The notes beneath the pieces were generated by a model that saw only the letters and a program-made list of their open reading frames with translations, had not been told where the DNA came from and made no database searches. A stretch of DNA of 23,546 bases from Acidobacteriota bacterium (GTDB lineage Bacteria; Actinomycetota; Actinomycetes; Actinomycetales; Micrococcaceae): positions 1 through 23,546 of the forward strand of contig JABBNV010000014.1 in the NCBI GenBank assembly GCA_019352125.1. The letters are read 5' to 3'. Of this stretch, positions 14,586-21,967 are shown piece by piece (the first letter of the stretch is position 1; each line of letters opens with the position of its first letter). Both the position numbers and the translations under genes were made by a program.

Positions 14586-15911
14586 GTGTCCGAGCTAAAG
14601 AGCTTTAAACTTCCCGACGTCGGCGAGGGTCTCACTGAGGCCGAGGTGGTCTCCTGGCACGTCAAAGTGGGTGACGTGGTGGCCGTCAATGACGTGATTT
14701 GTGAGATCGAAACCGCCAAATCCCTGGTGGAGTTGCCGTCCCCGTTTGCCGGCCGCGTTGAGGCTCTGCTGGTTCCTGAGGGGGAAGTCACTCCGGTGGG
14801 AACGGAGATTATTCGGATAGCTACTGGTTCGGCGGATTCAGTGGGTTCCGTGGAGGAACCAGATTCGGCTAGTGAGCCGGAAGTCAACCCTGCGCCGTTG
14901 GTCGGCTCTGGTCCCAAGGCCGACGCCGTTAAGCGTCGTGCGCGGAAGTTCCCTCTTGCAGGCGTCACCACGGAGGCTCCTGTCCCTGCCTCAGCGAATG
15001 GCGACGTATCGTCGTCTTCCGCGCGGCCCCTGGCCAAGCCTCCTGTTCGCAAGGCGGCCAAGGATCTGGGCATTGACCTGGCCGAGGTGATGGCTACGGG
15101 TGTCCGTGGCGAAGTGACCAAAAAAGACCTTCTGAGCCACCAAGAACAGCGTTCCAGCGGCGCGTCTGTTCAACAGGCTGCTAGCGGGCGCAGTGCGTCG
15201 TCCGGACAGGCATCGCCCGGGCAGCGCATCGAACGCATCCCGGTCAAGGGCGTCCGCAAGGCCACTGCCACCGCAGTGGCTCACAGTGCGTTCACCGCCC
15301 CACACGTCAGTATCTTCTTGGATGTGGATGCCACTCGAACCATGGAGTTTGTGGCGCGTCTGAAAGCGTCACGGGATTTCGCCGGCATCCGGGTCTCGCC
15401 CCTGCTGATTGTTGCCCGGGCTGTCATCTGGGCGGCGCAGCGCAATCCTGGTGTCAACGCCAGCTGGACCGACGACGAGATTCTGGTCAAACACTTTGTG
15501 AACCTGGGAATTGCTGCGGCAACCCCCCGTGGACTCATGGTTCCCAATATCAAGGACGCCCAGAACCTGTCTCTAAAGGAGTTGGCCGTAGCTATTGGCG
15601 AGCTGACCGCTACGGCGCGGGAGGGCAAGACCCAACCCGCTCAGATGAGCGAAGGTACCCTAACGATCACCAATATTGGAGCCCTGGGGCTGGACACGGG
15701 TACGCCGATTCTCAACCGGGGGGAGGTAGCCATCCTGGCCTTTGGAACGATCAAGCAGAAGCCGTGGGTGGTGGACGGTGCCGTGGTGCCGCGCTGGATC
15801 ACTACCCTGGGCGGTTCCTTTGATCACCGAGTGGTGGATGGAGACCTATCCGCACGTTTCCTGACGGACGTTGCCGCCATCCTCGAGGAGCCCGCGCTGC
15901 TGCTGGACTGA
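14586..15911 (+). CDS. bkdC: Dihydrolipoamide acyltransferase (E2) of the 2-oxoacid dehydrogenase complex
   Basis: A 441-residue E2 core subunit. It has one lipoyl domain (1-80) with the lipoylated K45 in ETAKSLVE, an Ala/Pro/Ser-rich hinge (81-147), a peripheral subunit-binding domain (149-184, KPPVRKAAKDLGIDL), a second linker, and a catalytic domain (215-441) with SFDHRVVDGD giving H414 and D418. It moves the acyl group from E1 to CoA. The frame is open upstream inside E1 beta, but the GTG at 14586 preceded by AGGAG (14574-14578) gives a start at the lipoyl domain. E3 is not encoded next to it, so the complex probably shares the general lipoamide dehydrogenase. A single lipoyl domain fits BkdC better than a multi-domain AceF/SucB-type E2. 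Confidence 0.93.
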   Translation: MSELKSFKLPDVGEGLTEAEVVSWHVKVGDVVAVNDVICEIETAKSLVELPSPFAGRVEALLVPEGEVTPVGTEIIRIATGSADSVGSVEEPDSASEPEVNPAPLVGSGPKADAVKRRARKFPLAGVTTEAPVPASANGDVSSSSARPLAKPPVRKAAKDLGIDLAEVMATGVRGEVTKKDLLSHQEQRSSGASVQQAASGRSASSGQASPGQRIERIPVKGVRKATATAVAHSAFTAPHVSIFLDVDATRTMEFVARLKASRDFAGIRVSPLLIVARAVIWAAQRNPGVNASWTDDEILVKHFVNLGIAAATPRGLMVPNIKDAQNLSLKELAVAIGELTATAREGKTQPAQMSEGTLTITNIGALGLDTGTPILNRGEVAILAFGTIKQKPWVVDGAVVPRWITTLGGSFDHRVVDGDLSARFLTDVAAILEEPALLLD

Positions 15912-15972
15912 GCCAAGTGATCGACAAGTCAGCGTGAGGGCCTGGCCCGTTACTGCGCCTGAAATTCGTTAG

Positions 15973-16017
15973 CTAAAGCCCCGCCAATGGGATCGCTGTC
16001 CATTGGCGGGGCTTTAG
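15973..16017 (+). terminator. Strong hairpin terminator after bkdC
   Basis: CTAAAGCCCCGCCAATGG (15973-15990) pairs perfectly over 18 bp with its reverse complement at 16000-16017 around a 9-base loop. The inner stem is GC-rich, and the A/T-rich base of the stem supplies short T stretches on both strands (CTTTAGT), so it could act in both directions. It sits 62 bases past the bkdC stop. Confidence 0.85.
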
Positions 16018-16064
16018 TATGCGCTCTAATTGTCACCGGCGGGCGGTAAACGGGCTCGTCAGTA

Positions 16065-16089
16065 TTGACTCTTTTATGGTGTGAGTCAA
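16065..16089. repeat. 7-bp inverted repeat at the end of the IS110 fragment
   Basis: TTGACTC (16065-16071) and GAGTCAA (16083-16089) flank an 11-base A/T-rich loop and overlap the transposase stop. It may mark the element's former right end or be its terminator. The bases between this and the bkdC terminator show nothing else. Confidence 0.35.
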
Positions 16090-16370
16090 GAGAAAAGTTG
16101 TTGCAACTGATGGAAATGGTCCCTCGCTGGGTACCGTTTAAGGACTCGTTTGATTTCTCGGTAGCTGAGCCCTTCGGTTGTGCGCCTCTTGACGTAGGTC
16201 TTCGCTGGCTCATCGAATTGCATGCGGACTTTGGTGACTATGTCAAAGGTCATGTTCAATTGCCGGTCGCCGCGTTGGTTGAGCCGATGCCTGATCGTGT
16301 TTCTTGATGATGTCTGCAAGGGTGAAACGCCGGCGAGGGAAGCGAATGCCGCCTCATTGCGCAGCCTTCC
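16086..16370 (-). pseudogene. IS110-family transposase, C-terminal remnant
   Basis: The minus strand keeps about 95 residues of the IS110 C-terminal (Transposase_20) domain: RLRNEAAFASLAGVSPLQ, then TSSRNTIRHRLNQRGDRQLN, then VRMQFDEPAKTYVKRRT and TEGLSYREIKRVLKRY, ending at a TGA-type stop at 16086-16088. In the family the SG motif before NTIRHR-like residues carries a catalytic serine; here it reads SSR. The frame stays open to 16526, but the part above about 16370 is not IS110 sequence. It is the antisense of an IS30 fragment. The N-terminal DEDD nuclease domain is missing, so the element is dead. Confidence 0.8.
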
Positions 16371-16654
16371 TTGGTGCAGGCTAAGTTGTGTGTGAAGTGG
16401 AGCCCCGGGCAGGTGAGTGAGCACCTCGCCACGGCGTTCCCGGACCGGCAGGAGATGCAGGTGTGCCCCGAGACGATGTAGTAGGTCCAGGGTTGCGGTC
16501 ATGTATGCGCTGATACGCACCAACATTTGCGCACCGGCCGAGGTGGGAGGCGTCCCAGACGCTCCACCGCTGCTAAGAGGTCGGGGAAGATTCCGGACAT
16601 GATTCCTGATCAGCGAACGACCCGCCGAGGTTTAGGACCGTGCAGTGGCTGGCC
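16365..16654 (+). pseudogene. IS30-family transposase, internal remnant
   Basis: No long open frame marks this fragment, but translation from 16365 gives PSLVQAKL, then VKWSPGQVSEHLATAFPDR, QEMQVCPETM, two stops (TAG TAG, 16479-16484), VQGCGHV, HQHLRTGRGGRRPRRS and KRSGKIPDMIP. One extra base (G at 16608) shifts the frame to ISERPAEV, a stop at 16633-16635, then DRAVAGH. IS30 transposases read WSPxQI, HETIYxALYVQGRG, LRTGR, IPDMVxISERPAEVEDRAVPGHWEGDL, so identity is clear. The YQALY codons are lost at the double stop. Both the helix-turn-helix start and the DDE catalytic part are absent. It abuts the IS110 remnant on the left and the recombinase remnant on the right. Confidence 0.85.
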
Positions 16655-17062
16655 ATGTGCCGTGGCGGGGATACCTTCGTTGTTACCAAGCTTGACCGCC
16701 TGGTCCGGTCGGTGAGGGATGCCCATGAAATTGTAGACGAGCTCGCTAAACGGGAAGTAAGACTCAGCATCGGCGGTTCCATCCACGACCCCACCGACCC
16801 AATGGGCAAACTCCTGTTCAACGTCTTGGCAATGATTTCCGAGTTCGAAGCTGACCTTATCCGAATGCGCACCCGCGAAGGGATGAAGGTAGCCAAGGCC
16901 ACGGGTCGACTACGAGGGAAACAACCCAAACTTACCGTCAAGCAAGAAACCCACCGCCTTGACCTGCACGCCGCCGGAGAGCACAGCAAGGCTGAGTTGG
17001 CCGAGCTGTTTTCCCTCGGCCGTTCCACTGTCAACCGTGCCATTGAACGCGGCCAACGCTAG
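16655..17062 (+). pseudogene. Serine recombinase (resolvase family), N-terminally truncated
   Basis: About 135 residues beginning MCRGGDTFVVTKLDRLVRS, with the resolvase block LSIGGSIHDPTDPMGKLLFNVLAMISEFEADLIRMRTREG (split here only in meaning) containing the dimer helix, and a C-terminal helix-turn-helix (LAELFSLGRSTVNRAIERG) that would bind a res site. Family members are about 185-200 residues and carry the catalytic serine about 10 residues from the N-terminus. That part is missing because the IS30 fragment replaces it at about 16650-16658. A GTG at 16640 or ATG at 16655 could start a 140- or 135-residue product, which might still bind DNA but could not cut it. Confidence 0.85.
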
Positions 17063-17105
17063 AAAACCGGCACCATCACTTCGTGATCTCTTCCTGCCAC
17101 CAAGG

Positions 17106-17174
17106 AACGATGACGTGTGACTCTCATCGTTGCCCGACACTGCGAAAGCTCTGCCTCGGGCATTTCGCTTTTTT
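17106..17174 (+). terminator. Two hairpins ending in a T-run after the recombinase remnant
   Basis: AACGATGA (17106-17113) pairs with TCATCGTT (17124-17131). A second structure pairs GCGAAA (17142-17147) with TTTCGC (17163-17168), with a small inner stem TGCC/GGCA, and runs into TTTTTT (17169-17174). The second has the form of an intrinsic terminator. It separates the element scar from the HNH gene. Confidence 0.65.
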
Positions 17175-17290
17175 GCAAGCCCTATTCACGCCAGAATCGA
17201 CCCCCGGATGTCGTTAGCATGAATTTCCATACCGATCTTCCTCAGACCCCTAAACCGAAACTAGCTGGCCCCATTTGCGGGTTACCATAA

Positions 17291-17339
17291 GTATGTACGG
17301 GTAGCTATTTTGCTATACATACACAAATGCTGGTACTAT
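17291..17339 (+). promoter_or_regulatory. Promoter with overlapping dyad upstream of the DUF222/HNH gene
   Basis: TTGCTA (17310-17315), an 18-base spacer and TACTAT (17334-17339) lie 5 bases before the ATG at 17345, giving a leaderless start. GTATGTA (17291-17297) with TAGC (17302-17305) is mirrored by GCTA (17312-17315) and TACATAC (17316-17322), with a 4-base bulge on the left. This dyad covers the -35 and could be an operator. Between 17175 and 17290 I see nothing else. Confidence 0.65.
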
Positions 17340-17344
17340 GAAAT

Positions 17345-19120
17345 ATGCAGTTAGTTAGCGGTAATGGCGCCCAAAGTGGCGGCCATTTCAGCACCGGCTC
17401 GGACGTCGAGACGGATTCACTGTTGCGGCCACACCTCAGGCTCGTCGACCAACATGAGGAGGCCCTCAGGTGGCTCGCCAACGCAGCATGGCCTGACGAT
17501 GCGACTCCACCACCACTGGACCCGGTGGACACGGCCCGGTACCTTGCCGTTCTTAATCCCCACGAACTGACGCCCGATAGAAACCTGGATTACATGCAAG
17601 TCGCTGGCCGGCTGGCCAATTGGGTTTCGAGTAGACAAAACGAAGCCCTTTCCGAGTTCGCGCAAGCCAACGGTGCGGTAGCCACGCCGGACGCCGTCGA
17701 TGCAGAAGTTGCCGCAGCTGCGGCTGCCGCATCTCAAACGGACGCAGCCTCTGAGGGCCCAGCAGGCAAGGCCGCACCAGCGCCTGCGGAGATCCAAGTT
17801 GACCCAACCATGTCGATTCGGAACTTCCTGCATTACCCGGCCATGGAAGTAGCCGCTGTACTGAATACCTCAGTCACCGTCGCGAGTGGGATGTGTGCCC
17901 GAGCGCTCACCATGGAACTCCTTCCAAACTCCCAGGCCCTTCACCGCGAGGGACTGATCGATCTGGCCCGGATTCGATCCATCACCTCCGGTCTGCTCCA
18001 CGCACCACTATCGATGTACCGCGTACTCGATGCCGAGATTGCCAAGAAAGCACGCCAACTAACACCCAAGAAACTTGAAGCTTACGTCCGTCTTCGGGTG
18101 GAGCGACACCAAAGCCGATCACTGGCCGACCGTCACTCCAAAGCCAGAACTGAACGCAGCGTATTCTTCACCGCACTTCCTGATGGCATGGCTGAACTCA
18201 CCGCCATACTTCCTGCGGTGAAGGCCCGCCAAATCTACGAGACCTTGAATGCTTGGGCCACCAGCGCGCACACTGCAGGCCAAGCCCCCAACGGTATGCC
18301 TTCCAGTGGCCTGACACCGGGTGGCAGGCCGTCGAGGTCGTTCAACAACTACCTCGCTGACGCCTTCATGGATCTATGCGACATCGCCGTCACCCTTAGT
18401 CCTGAAGCCATCAACACCACGCTGGATGAACTCGAAAACTATGAAGCCGCGGCCCGCGGATTCAGGCCAGCCGCCCCCGCCGCCGGCGTCAGGTCAGCTG
18501 GGTCCTCCGACGTATCTGATGACTCCATTCGCCGCCACTACCCGGTGGCACAAATTCAGGTCACGGTTCCTGCATTGGCCATGCTCGGACATACCAGCGA
18601 ACCTGCCATTCTGGACGGCTACGGCCCCATCCCACTCGATCAAGCGATCCACCTGGCGGGAACAGCCACCAGCTGGCTAAGAATTCTCACCGACCCAGCC
18701 ACCGGCCTCATCCTGGACTACGGCCAGGACCGCTACAAACCGCCCAAGGAACTGCTCGACTTTGTGCGCAATAGGGATCAAACCTGCCGCGGCATCGGAT
18801 GCGATAAGCCGGCGCGATCCTGCGAAATAGACCACACCGTCCCGTTCCACCGAAAGACTTACGAGGCCAATGGCACGGCCAGACCGCCGGGAGACACTCA
18901 CGCGCACAACCTTGGCTCCCTCTGCCACGGCTGCCACCACATCAAGGATGATTTGAACTCTGGTTGGACCACCACCCAACCCAGTCCTGGCCTCTTCGTC
19001 CACACCTCGCCCCACGGACGCCAGTACACGAAACACCGTGACGTTCCCGCCATCGAGCCCCTCAGTAAGGCCGAATACGACGCCCTCCAGCCACTACCCG
19101 ATGAGCCCCCGCCCTTCTAA
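17345..19120 (+). CDS. DUF222 and HNH endonuclease domain protein
   Basis: A 591-residue protein of the DUF222/13E12-repeat type common in actinobacteria in several copies per genome. The N-terminal two thirds are helical (DUF222) with an Ala-rich insert near 117-150. The C-terminal HNH nuclease domain starts near RNRDQTC (475-481) and has the zinc-knuckle cysteines C481, C486, C527 and C530, the catalytic pair D496-H497 in EIDH, N522 in HAHN and H531/H532. All key residues are present, so the nuclease may be active. The biological role of the family is not settled. Lying directly after mobile-element debris fits a link with element spread, but that is inference. The start has no ribosome site and follows a -10 box by 5 bases. 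Confidence 0.9.
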   Translation: MQLVSGNGAQSGGHFSTGSDVETDSLLRPHLRLVDQHEEALRWLANAAWPDDATPPPLDPVDTARYLAVLNPHELTPDRNLDYMQVAGRLANWVSSRQNEALSEFAQANGAVATPDAVDAEVAAAAAAASQTDAASEGPAGKAAPAPAEIQVDPTMSIRNFLHYPAMEVAAVLNTSVTVASGMCARALTMELLPNSQALHREGLIDLARIRSITSGLLHAPLSMYRVLDAEIAKKARQLTPKKLEAYVRLRVERHQSRSLADRHSKARTERSVFFTALPDGMAELTAILPAVKARQIYETLNAWATSAHTAGQAPNGMPSSGLTPGGRPSRSFNNYLADAFMDLCDIAVTLSPEAINTTLDELENYEAAARGFRPAAPAAGVRSAGSSDVSDDSIRRHYPVAQIQVTVPALAMLGHTSEPAILDGYGPIPLDQAIHLAGTATSWLRILTDPATGLILDYGQDRYKPPKELLDFVRNRDQTCRGIGCDKPARSCEIDHTVPFHRKTYEANGTARPPGDTHAHNLGSLCHGCHHIKDDLNSGWTTTQPSPGLFVHTSPHGRQYTKHRDVPAIEPLSKAEYDALQPLPDEPPPF

Positions 19121-19166
19121 GTCTGGACCGTAGGAGGGGATAGCGGCCCGAGCCGGAAATCCTCGG

Positions 19167-20477
19167 CTAGAGCGCGGCGATGGCGTTGGCCAGAACCGGG
19201 GCCAGCCGTCGAACGCCTTCGTAAATGGTCTCTTCGGTGGCAGCACTGAACGCCAAGCGTAGGTGCCTGCTGGGGCCCGGCGTCGTTGTAAACGCAGCGC
19301 CCGGTACAAACACCACGCCAGCATCGATGCCTTGGTAGAGCAGCGGGTAGGTGTCGATACCCTCCGGCAGCGTTACCCAGACAAAAAAGCCTCCGGCGGG
19401 GGACGTCCAGCTGACTTCGCTGGGCATGAATTCCCGCAGGGCATCCAGCAGGGCCTCACAGCGGCGCTGGTAGAGCGCGCGGTAGGTGGCTACCTGGCCG
19501 CGCCAGTCGTACTCACGAAGATATGCCGAGGCGAATAGCTGGTTGAACGTGGGTGGGCAGAGCGTCACCGCCTCGTTGGCCAGGTAGAACGTCTGCTTCA
19601 GGTGTGCCGGGACCAGGGCCCAACCAATCCGGAGCCCGGGGGCAAAAATCTTGGAGAGTGAGCCCAAATACAACACGTCATCCGGGTTATCAGCACGAAG
19701 AGGCCGGGGCAGATCGCCGTCGAACTTGAGCAGCCCGTAGGGGTTGTCCTCCAGCACTAGGATGTTGGCTGCTCGGGCAATATCCACCACTTCTTGGCGG
19801 CGTTCCGGCGCAAGCGTCACACCCGAGGGGTTGTTGAAGTTGGGGATGGTGTACAGCAGCTTGATGGTTCGGCCAGCGGCAGTCAGCGAGTCAATAGTCG
19901 CCTGCAATGCGGCGGGAACAATGCCGTCGTCGTCCACCTGCACGGAAACAACGTCCACCTGGTACGCCTCGAATGCGTTGAGCGCACCCACATACGTGGG
20001 ATCCTCTACCAGCACCACGTCGCCCGGGTTGGTAAACACCTTGGCGGCAACGTCCTGAGCTGACTGCGAGCCCGCCGTGATTACTACGTTGGCTGGATCC
20101 GCGTCGGTAATGCCCTCTTCGGCCATTACCATACAGATCTGCTGGCGTAGCTCCTCGGTGCCCTGGCCGCCGCCGTATTGCAGGGCCTCCAGTCCCCGTT
20201 CACTAATGATGCGGGCCGCACTCTGCCCCAGCTCAGCGAGCGGCAAGGACTGCAGGTATGGGTTTCCGCCGGCCAGTGAAATGAGCCCGGGCTGCATGGA
20301 AATCTCGAAGACGTCCCGCACTGCAGACTGCTTGATCTTCGCGGCACGGTCCGAAATCAGGGACGCACGTGCAGGGGCTTCCTTGGTGGCATGGGCGGCG
20401 GCTCGCGCTAACGCGTCCACGCCTTCCTCGGTGAGCTGGGTGGTGGCTTCGTTGCCAATAGGTTGATTCTGGGTCAC
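19167..20477 (-). CDS. PLP-dependent aminotransferase, 2-aminoadipate / MocR-like fold
   Basis: A 436-residue fold-type I aminotransferase related to LysN, ARO8 and the catalytic part of MocR regulators, but with no helix-turn-helix domain. Seen, numbered from the GTG start: ISLAGGNP (66-73), QYGGGQGTEELR (100-111), PNFNNPSG (212-219) with the cofactor-contacting Asn, EDNPYGLLKF (243-252) with the ring-pairing Asp, GSLSKIFAPGLRIGW (272-286) with K276 as the Schiff-base lysine and R283. The substrate may be aminoadipate, aromatic or branched-chain amino acids. The frame extends to a TTG at 20516, but that codon lies inside the promoter. I choose the GTG at 20475-20477, 6 bases after TACTCT, with no Shine-Dalgarno site. 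Confidence 0.85.
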   Translation of the reverse strand: MTQNQPIGNEATTQLTEEGVDALARAAAHATKEAPARASLISDRAAKIKQSAVRDVFEISMQPGLISLAGGNPYLQSLPLAELGQSAARIISERGLEALQYGGGQGTEELRQQICMVMAEEGITDADPANVVITAGSQSAQDVAAKVFTNPGDVVLVEDPTYVGALNAFEAYQVDVVSVQVDDDGIVPAALQATIDSLTAAGRTIKLLYTIPNFNNPSGVTLAPERRQEVVDIARAANILVLEDNPYGLLKFDGDLPRPLRADNPDDVLYLGSLSKIFAPGLRIGWALVPAHLKQTFYLANEAVTLCPPTFNQLFASAYLREYDWRGQVATYRALYQRRCEALLDALREFMPSEVSWTSPAGGFFVWVTLPEGIDTYPLLYQGIDAGVVFVPGAAFTTTPGPSRHLRLAFSAATEETIYEGVRRLAPVLANAIAAL

Positions 20478-20483
20478 TTGGCC

Positions 20484-20513
20484 AGAGTACAACGAATGTT
20501 GAGCATTAGTCAC
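20484..20513 (-). promoter_or_regulatory. Promoter of the aminotransferase gene, leaderless
   Basis: On the minus strand GTGACT (20508-20513), an 18-base spacer and TACTCT (20484-20489) precede the GTG start at 20477 by 6 bases. The -10 fits TANNNT. The placement argues against translation from the upstream TTG at 20516. Confidence 0.55.
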
Positions 20514-20559
20514 CAAAAGTTTTCTAAAGCTGCTAGCGCGGCGCTGTCAGATCGCTTGT

Positions 20560-20629
20560 CCCGAATCGGGCGGGAAGCTTCGGCTGTTCCGTGCCGGCTC
20601 AACGGCTGAAGCTTCCCGCGGCGTTCGGG
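20560..20629. terminator. 70-nt hairpin downstream of the FMN reductase gene
   Basis: GCGGGAAGCTTCGGCTGTT (20570-20588) pairs with AACGGCTGAAGCTTCCCGC (20601-20619) around a 12-base loop, and CCCGAA (20560-20565) pairs with TTCGGG (20624-20629) after a short internal mismatch. The 19-bp inner stem has two G.U pairs as plus-strand RNA and two A.C mismatches as minus-strand RNA. It begins 22 bases after the reductase stop on the minus strand and lacks a T-run. It may be a U-less terminator or a repeated palindromic element. Confidence 0.65.
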
Positions 20630-20650
20630 GAAGTGGTTTCTGGGAAAACA

Positions 20651-21214
20651 CTAGGCAGCTTCGGCGGAGCTGGCGTTAGCCAGAGTATTGAGGATCCCGC
20701 CGACGGCGTCCGCCACCTCCGCGTCGTCCCTTGGGTGTAATTCGGCGAAGCGGACCACGGAGTTGGGTACGGATAGCTTCGCGTCCTCAACCACAGTGGC
20801 GCCGGCGATGGTCAGGGACTTGCGGGCGTCGTCGTGCGCCCAAACGCCTCCATACTGACCAAACGCGGTGCCAATGACGGCGGTGGGCTTGCCGCTCAAC
20901 GCACTCGCGCCGAACGGGCGGGACAGCCAGTCGATGGCGTTCTTCAGCACGGCGGGCATGGTGCCGTTGTATTCGGGGGAGATGACGAGAACGGCGTTCG
21001 CTTCGGCAGCGGCTGCGCGGAGCTTGAGTGCGGCGGCCGGAACCGTGCCCTCAACATCCACGTCTTCGTTGTAGAAGGGGATGTCCTCAAGACCGGTAAA
21101 GACGTTGACGACGACGTCGGCGGGGGCCACGTGTTCGGCGGCCTCAGCGAGTTGACGGTTGGTGGAACCTTGGCGCAGGCTGCCCACGAGGGCAAGAACG
21201 TTGGTGCTGGACAT
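20651..21214 (-). CDS. NADPH-dependent FMN reductase (flavodoxin-like)
   Basis: A 187-residue flavodoxin-fold oxidoreductase of the YieF/ChrR/azoreductase type. GSLRQGSTNRQLAEA (11-25) is the FMN-phosphate loop, and SPEYNGTMPAVLKNAIDWLSRP is the second FMN-binding and dimer segment. Such enzymes reduce flavins, quinones, chromate or azo compounds by two electrons and often defend against electrophiles. AAGGAGA about 7 bases before the ATG gives a strong ribosome site. It is divergent from the TetR gene, with a shared 22-bp palindrome between them, so induction by a ligand of that regulator, perhaps a quinone or similar compound, is likely. Confidence 0.9.
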   Translation of the reverse strand: MSSTNVLALVGSLRQGSTNRQLAEAAEHVAPADVVVNVFTGLEDIPFYNEDVDVEGTVPAAALKLRAAAAEANAVLVISPEYNGTMPAVLKNAIDWLSRPFGASALSGKPTAVIGTAFGQYGGVWAHDDARKSLTIAGATVVEDAKLSVPNSVVRFAELHPRDDAEVADAVGGILNTLANASSAEAA

Positions 21215-21288
21215 GGTGTCTCCTTCTGTGGATGGAAAACCGGTGTTTGCTACCGGCCATCTAGTGAACCGCTGGGCAGCTCGAAGAG

Positions 21289-21310
21289 TAAACGGACTGC
21301 AGTCCGTTTA
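21289..21310. promoter_or_regulatory. 22-bp perfect palindrome, probable TetR operator
   Basis: TAAACGGACTG is followed directly by its exact reverse complement CAGTCCGTTTA. On the minus strand its left end overlaps a TACTCT -10 (21285-21290) that could serve the reductase gene. On the plus strand it covers the -35 position for the TetR gene, whose -10 is at 21323-21328. A perfect dyad of this length between a TetR gene and its divergent target is the usual layout for autoregulation plus target repression. Confidence 0.88.
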
Positions 21311-21322
21311 TATTCCGGTGAC

Positions 21323-21328
21323 TAGACT
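21323..21328 (+). promoter_or_regulatory. -10 box (TAGACT) of the TetR gene, leaderless start likely
   Basis: TAGACT ends 6 bases before the ATG at 21335, and no Shine-Dalgarno site is present. The -35 position falls inside the palindrome at 21289-21310. Confidence 0.55.
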
Positions 21329-21334
21329 GGTTCC

Positions 21335-21967
21335 ATGCCACATCCACTAATCCCCGTGGTGTCCAGGCCCGGTGATGAATATTTTGTAGCCGGGGACGTG
21401 CGAGAGCGCACCGACGCCAGCCGCAACCGTTTGCTGATTCTGCGCTCTGCCCAAGAACTGATTGCTGAACGTGGCGTGAGCTGCCTGACCATGGACGCTC
21501 TAGCGGAGAAAGCGGGCGTGGGAAAGGGTACAATTTTCCGCCGCTTTGGCAGCCGCAGTGGTCTGATGACGGCACTCCTGGACCATTCGGAGCGTGATTT
21601 CCAGCAGTGCCTGTTGTCCGGGCCGCCGCCGCTGGGCCCAGGTGCCCCAGCTCTGGAGCGGCTCTTGGCTTACGGCCGGGCCATCGTGGAAAGATTTGAG
21701 CTCACCGGAGAGCTTCAGCAGGCAGCCGATGCACAAGGATGGCGCTTGTTTGCTGTTCCTGCTCGACTTTTTCAGCATCAACACGTGGCCATGTTGTTGC
21801 GCGCGGGAGGCTGTCGAGGAGACGCGGAGCTCTTGGCTCACACACTCATGGCTGGCCTGGAGCCGCGTCTCCTGCACTACCAGCTGAAGGACGCAAACAT
21901 CACCACGGAGCGCGTTGTGGAGAACTGGAATTTCATGGTGCGGGCGGTCCTCCCGACCCCTCCTTAG
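21335..21967 (+). CDS. TetR-family transcriptional regulator
   Basis: A 210-residue regulator. After a 28-residue lead, the helix-turn-helix domain (about 30-76) has RLLILRSAQELIAERGVSCL, TMDALAEKAGVGKGTIFRRF and GSRSGLMTALL, a standard TetR pattern with GVGKGTIFRRF as recognition helix. The C-terminal helices form the ligand and dimer domain and are not recognisable further. It most likely represses itself and the divergent FMN reductase through the palindrome between them. Its stop overlaps that of the convergent ald gene by a few bases, so there is no room for a terminator between the two. Confidence 0.92.
   Translation: MPHPLIPVVSRPGDEYFVAGDVRERTDASRNRLLILRSAQELIAERGVSCLTMDALAEKAGVGKGTIFRRFGSRSGLMTALLDHSERDFQQCLLSGPPPLGPGAPALERLLAYGRAIVERFELTGELQQAADAQGWRLFAVPARLFQHQHVAMLLRAGGCRGDAELLAHTLMAGLEPRLLHYQLKDANITTERVVENWNFMVRAVLPTPP

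Noticed and set aside
16371..16526. N-terminal half of the 146-residue minus-strand frame as part of the IS110 transposase
   Set aside because: The opposite strand here encodes recognisable IS30 transposase sequence, and the minus translation lacks IS110 features.
16640..17062. Functional resolvase or phage integrase
   Set aside because: The catalytic N-terminal part is absent and is replaced by IS30 sequence.
20478..20516. TTG start of the aminotransferase at 20516
   Set aside because: It would place the -10 box TACTCT and the -35 inside the coding region; the GTG at 20477 fits a leaderless start.
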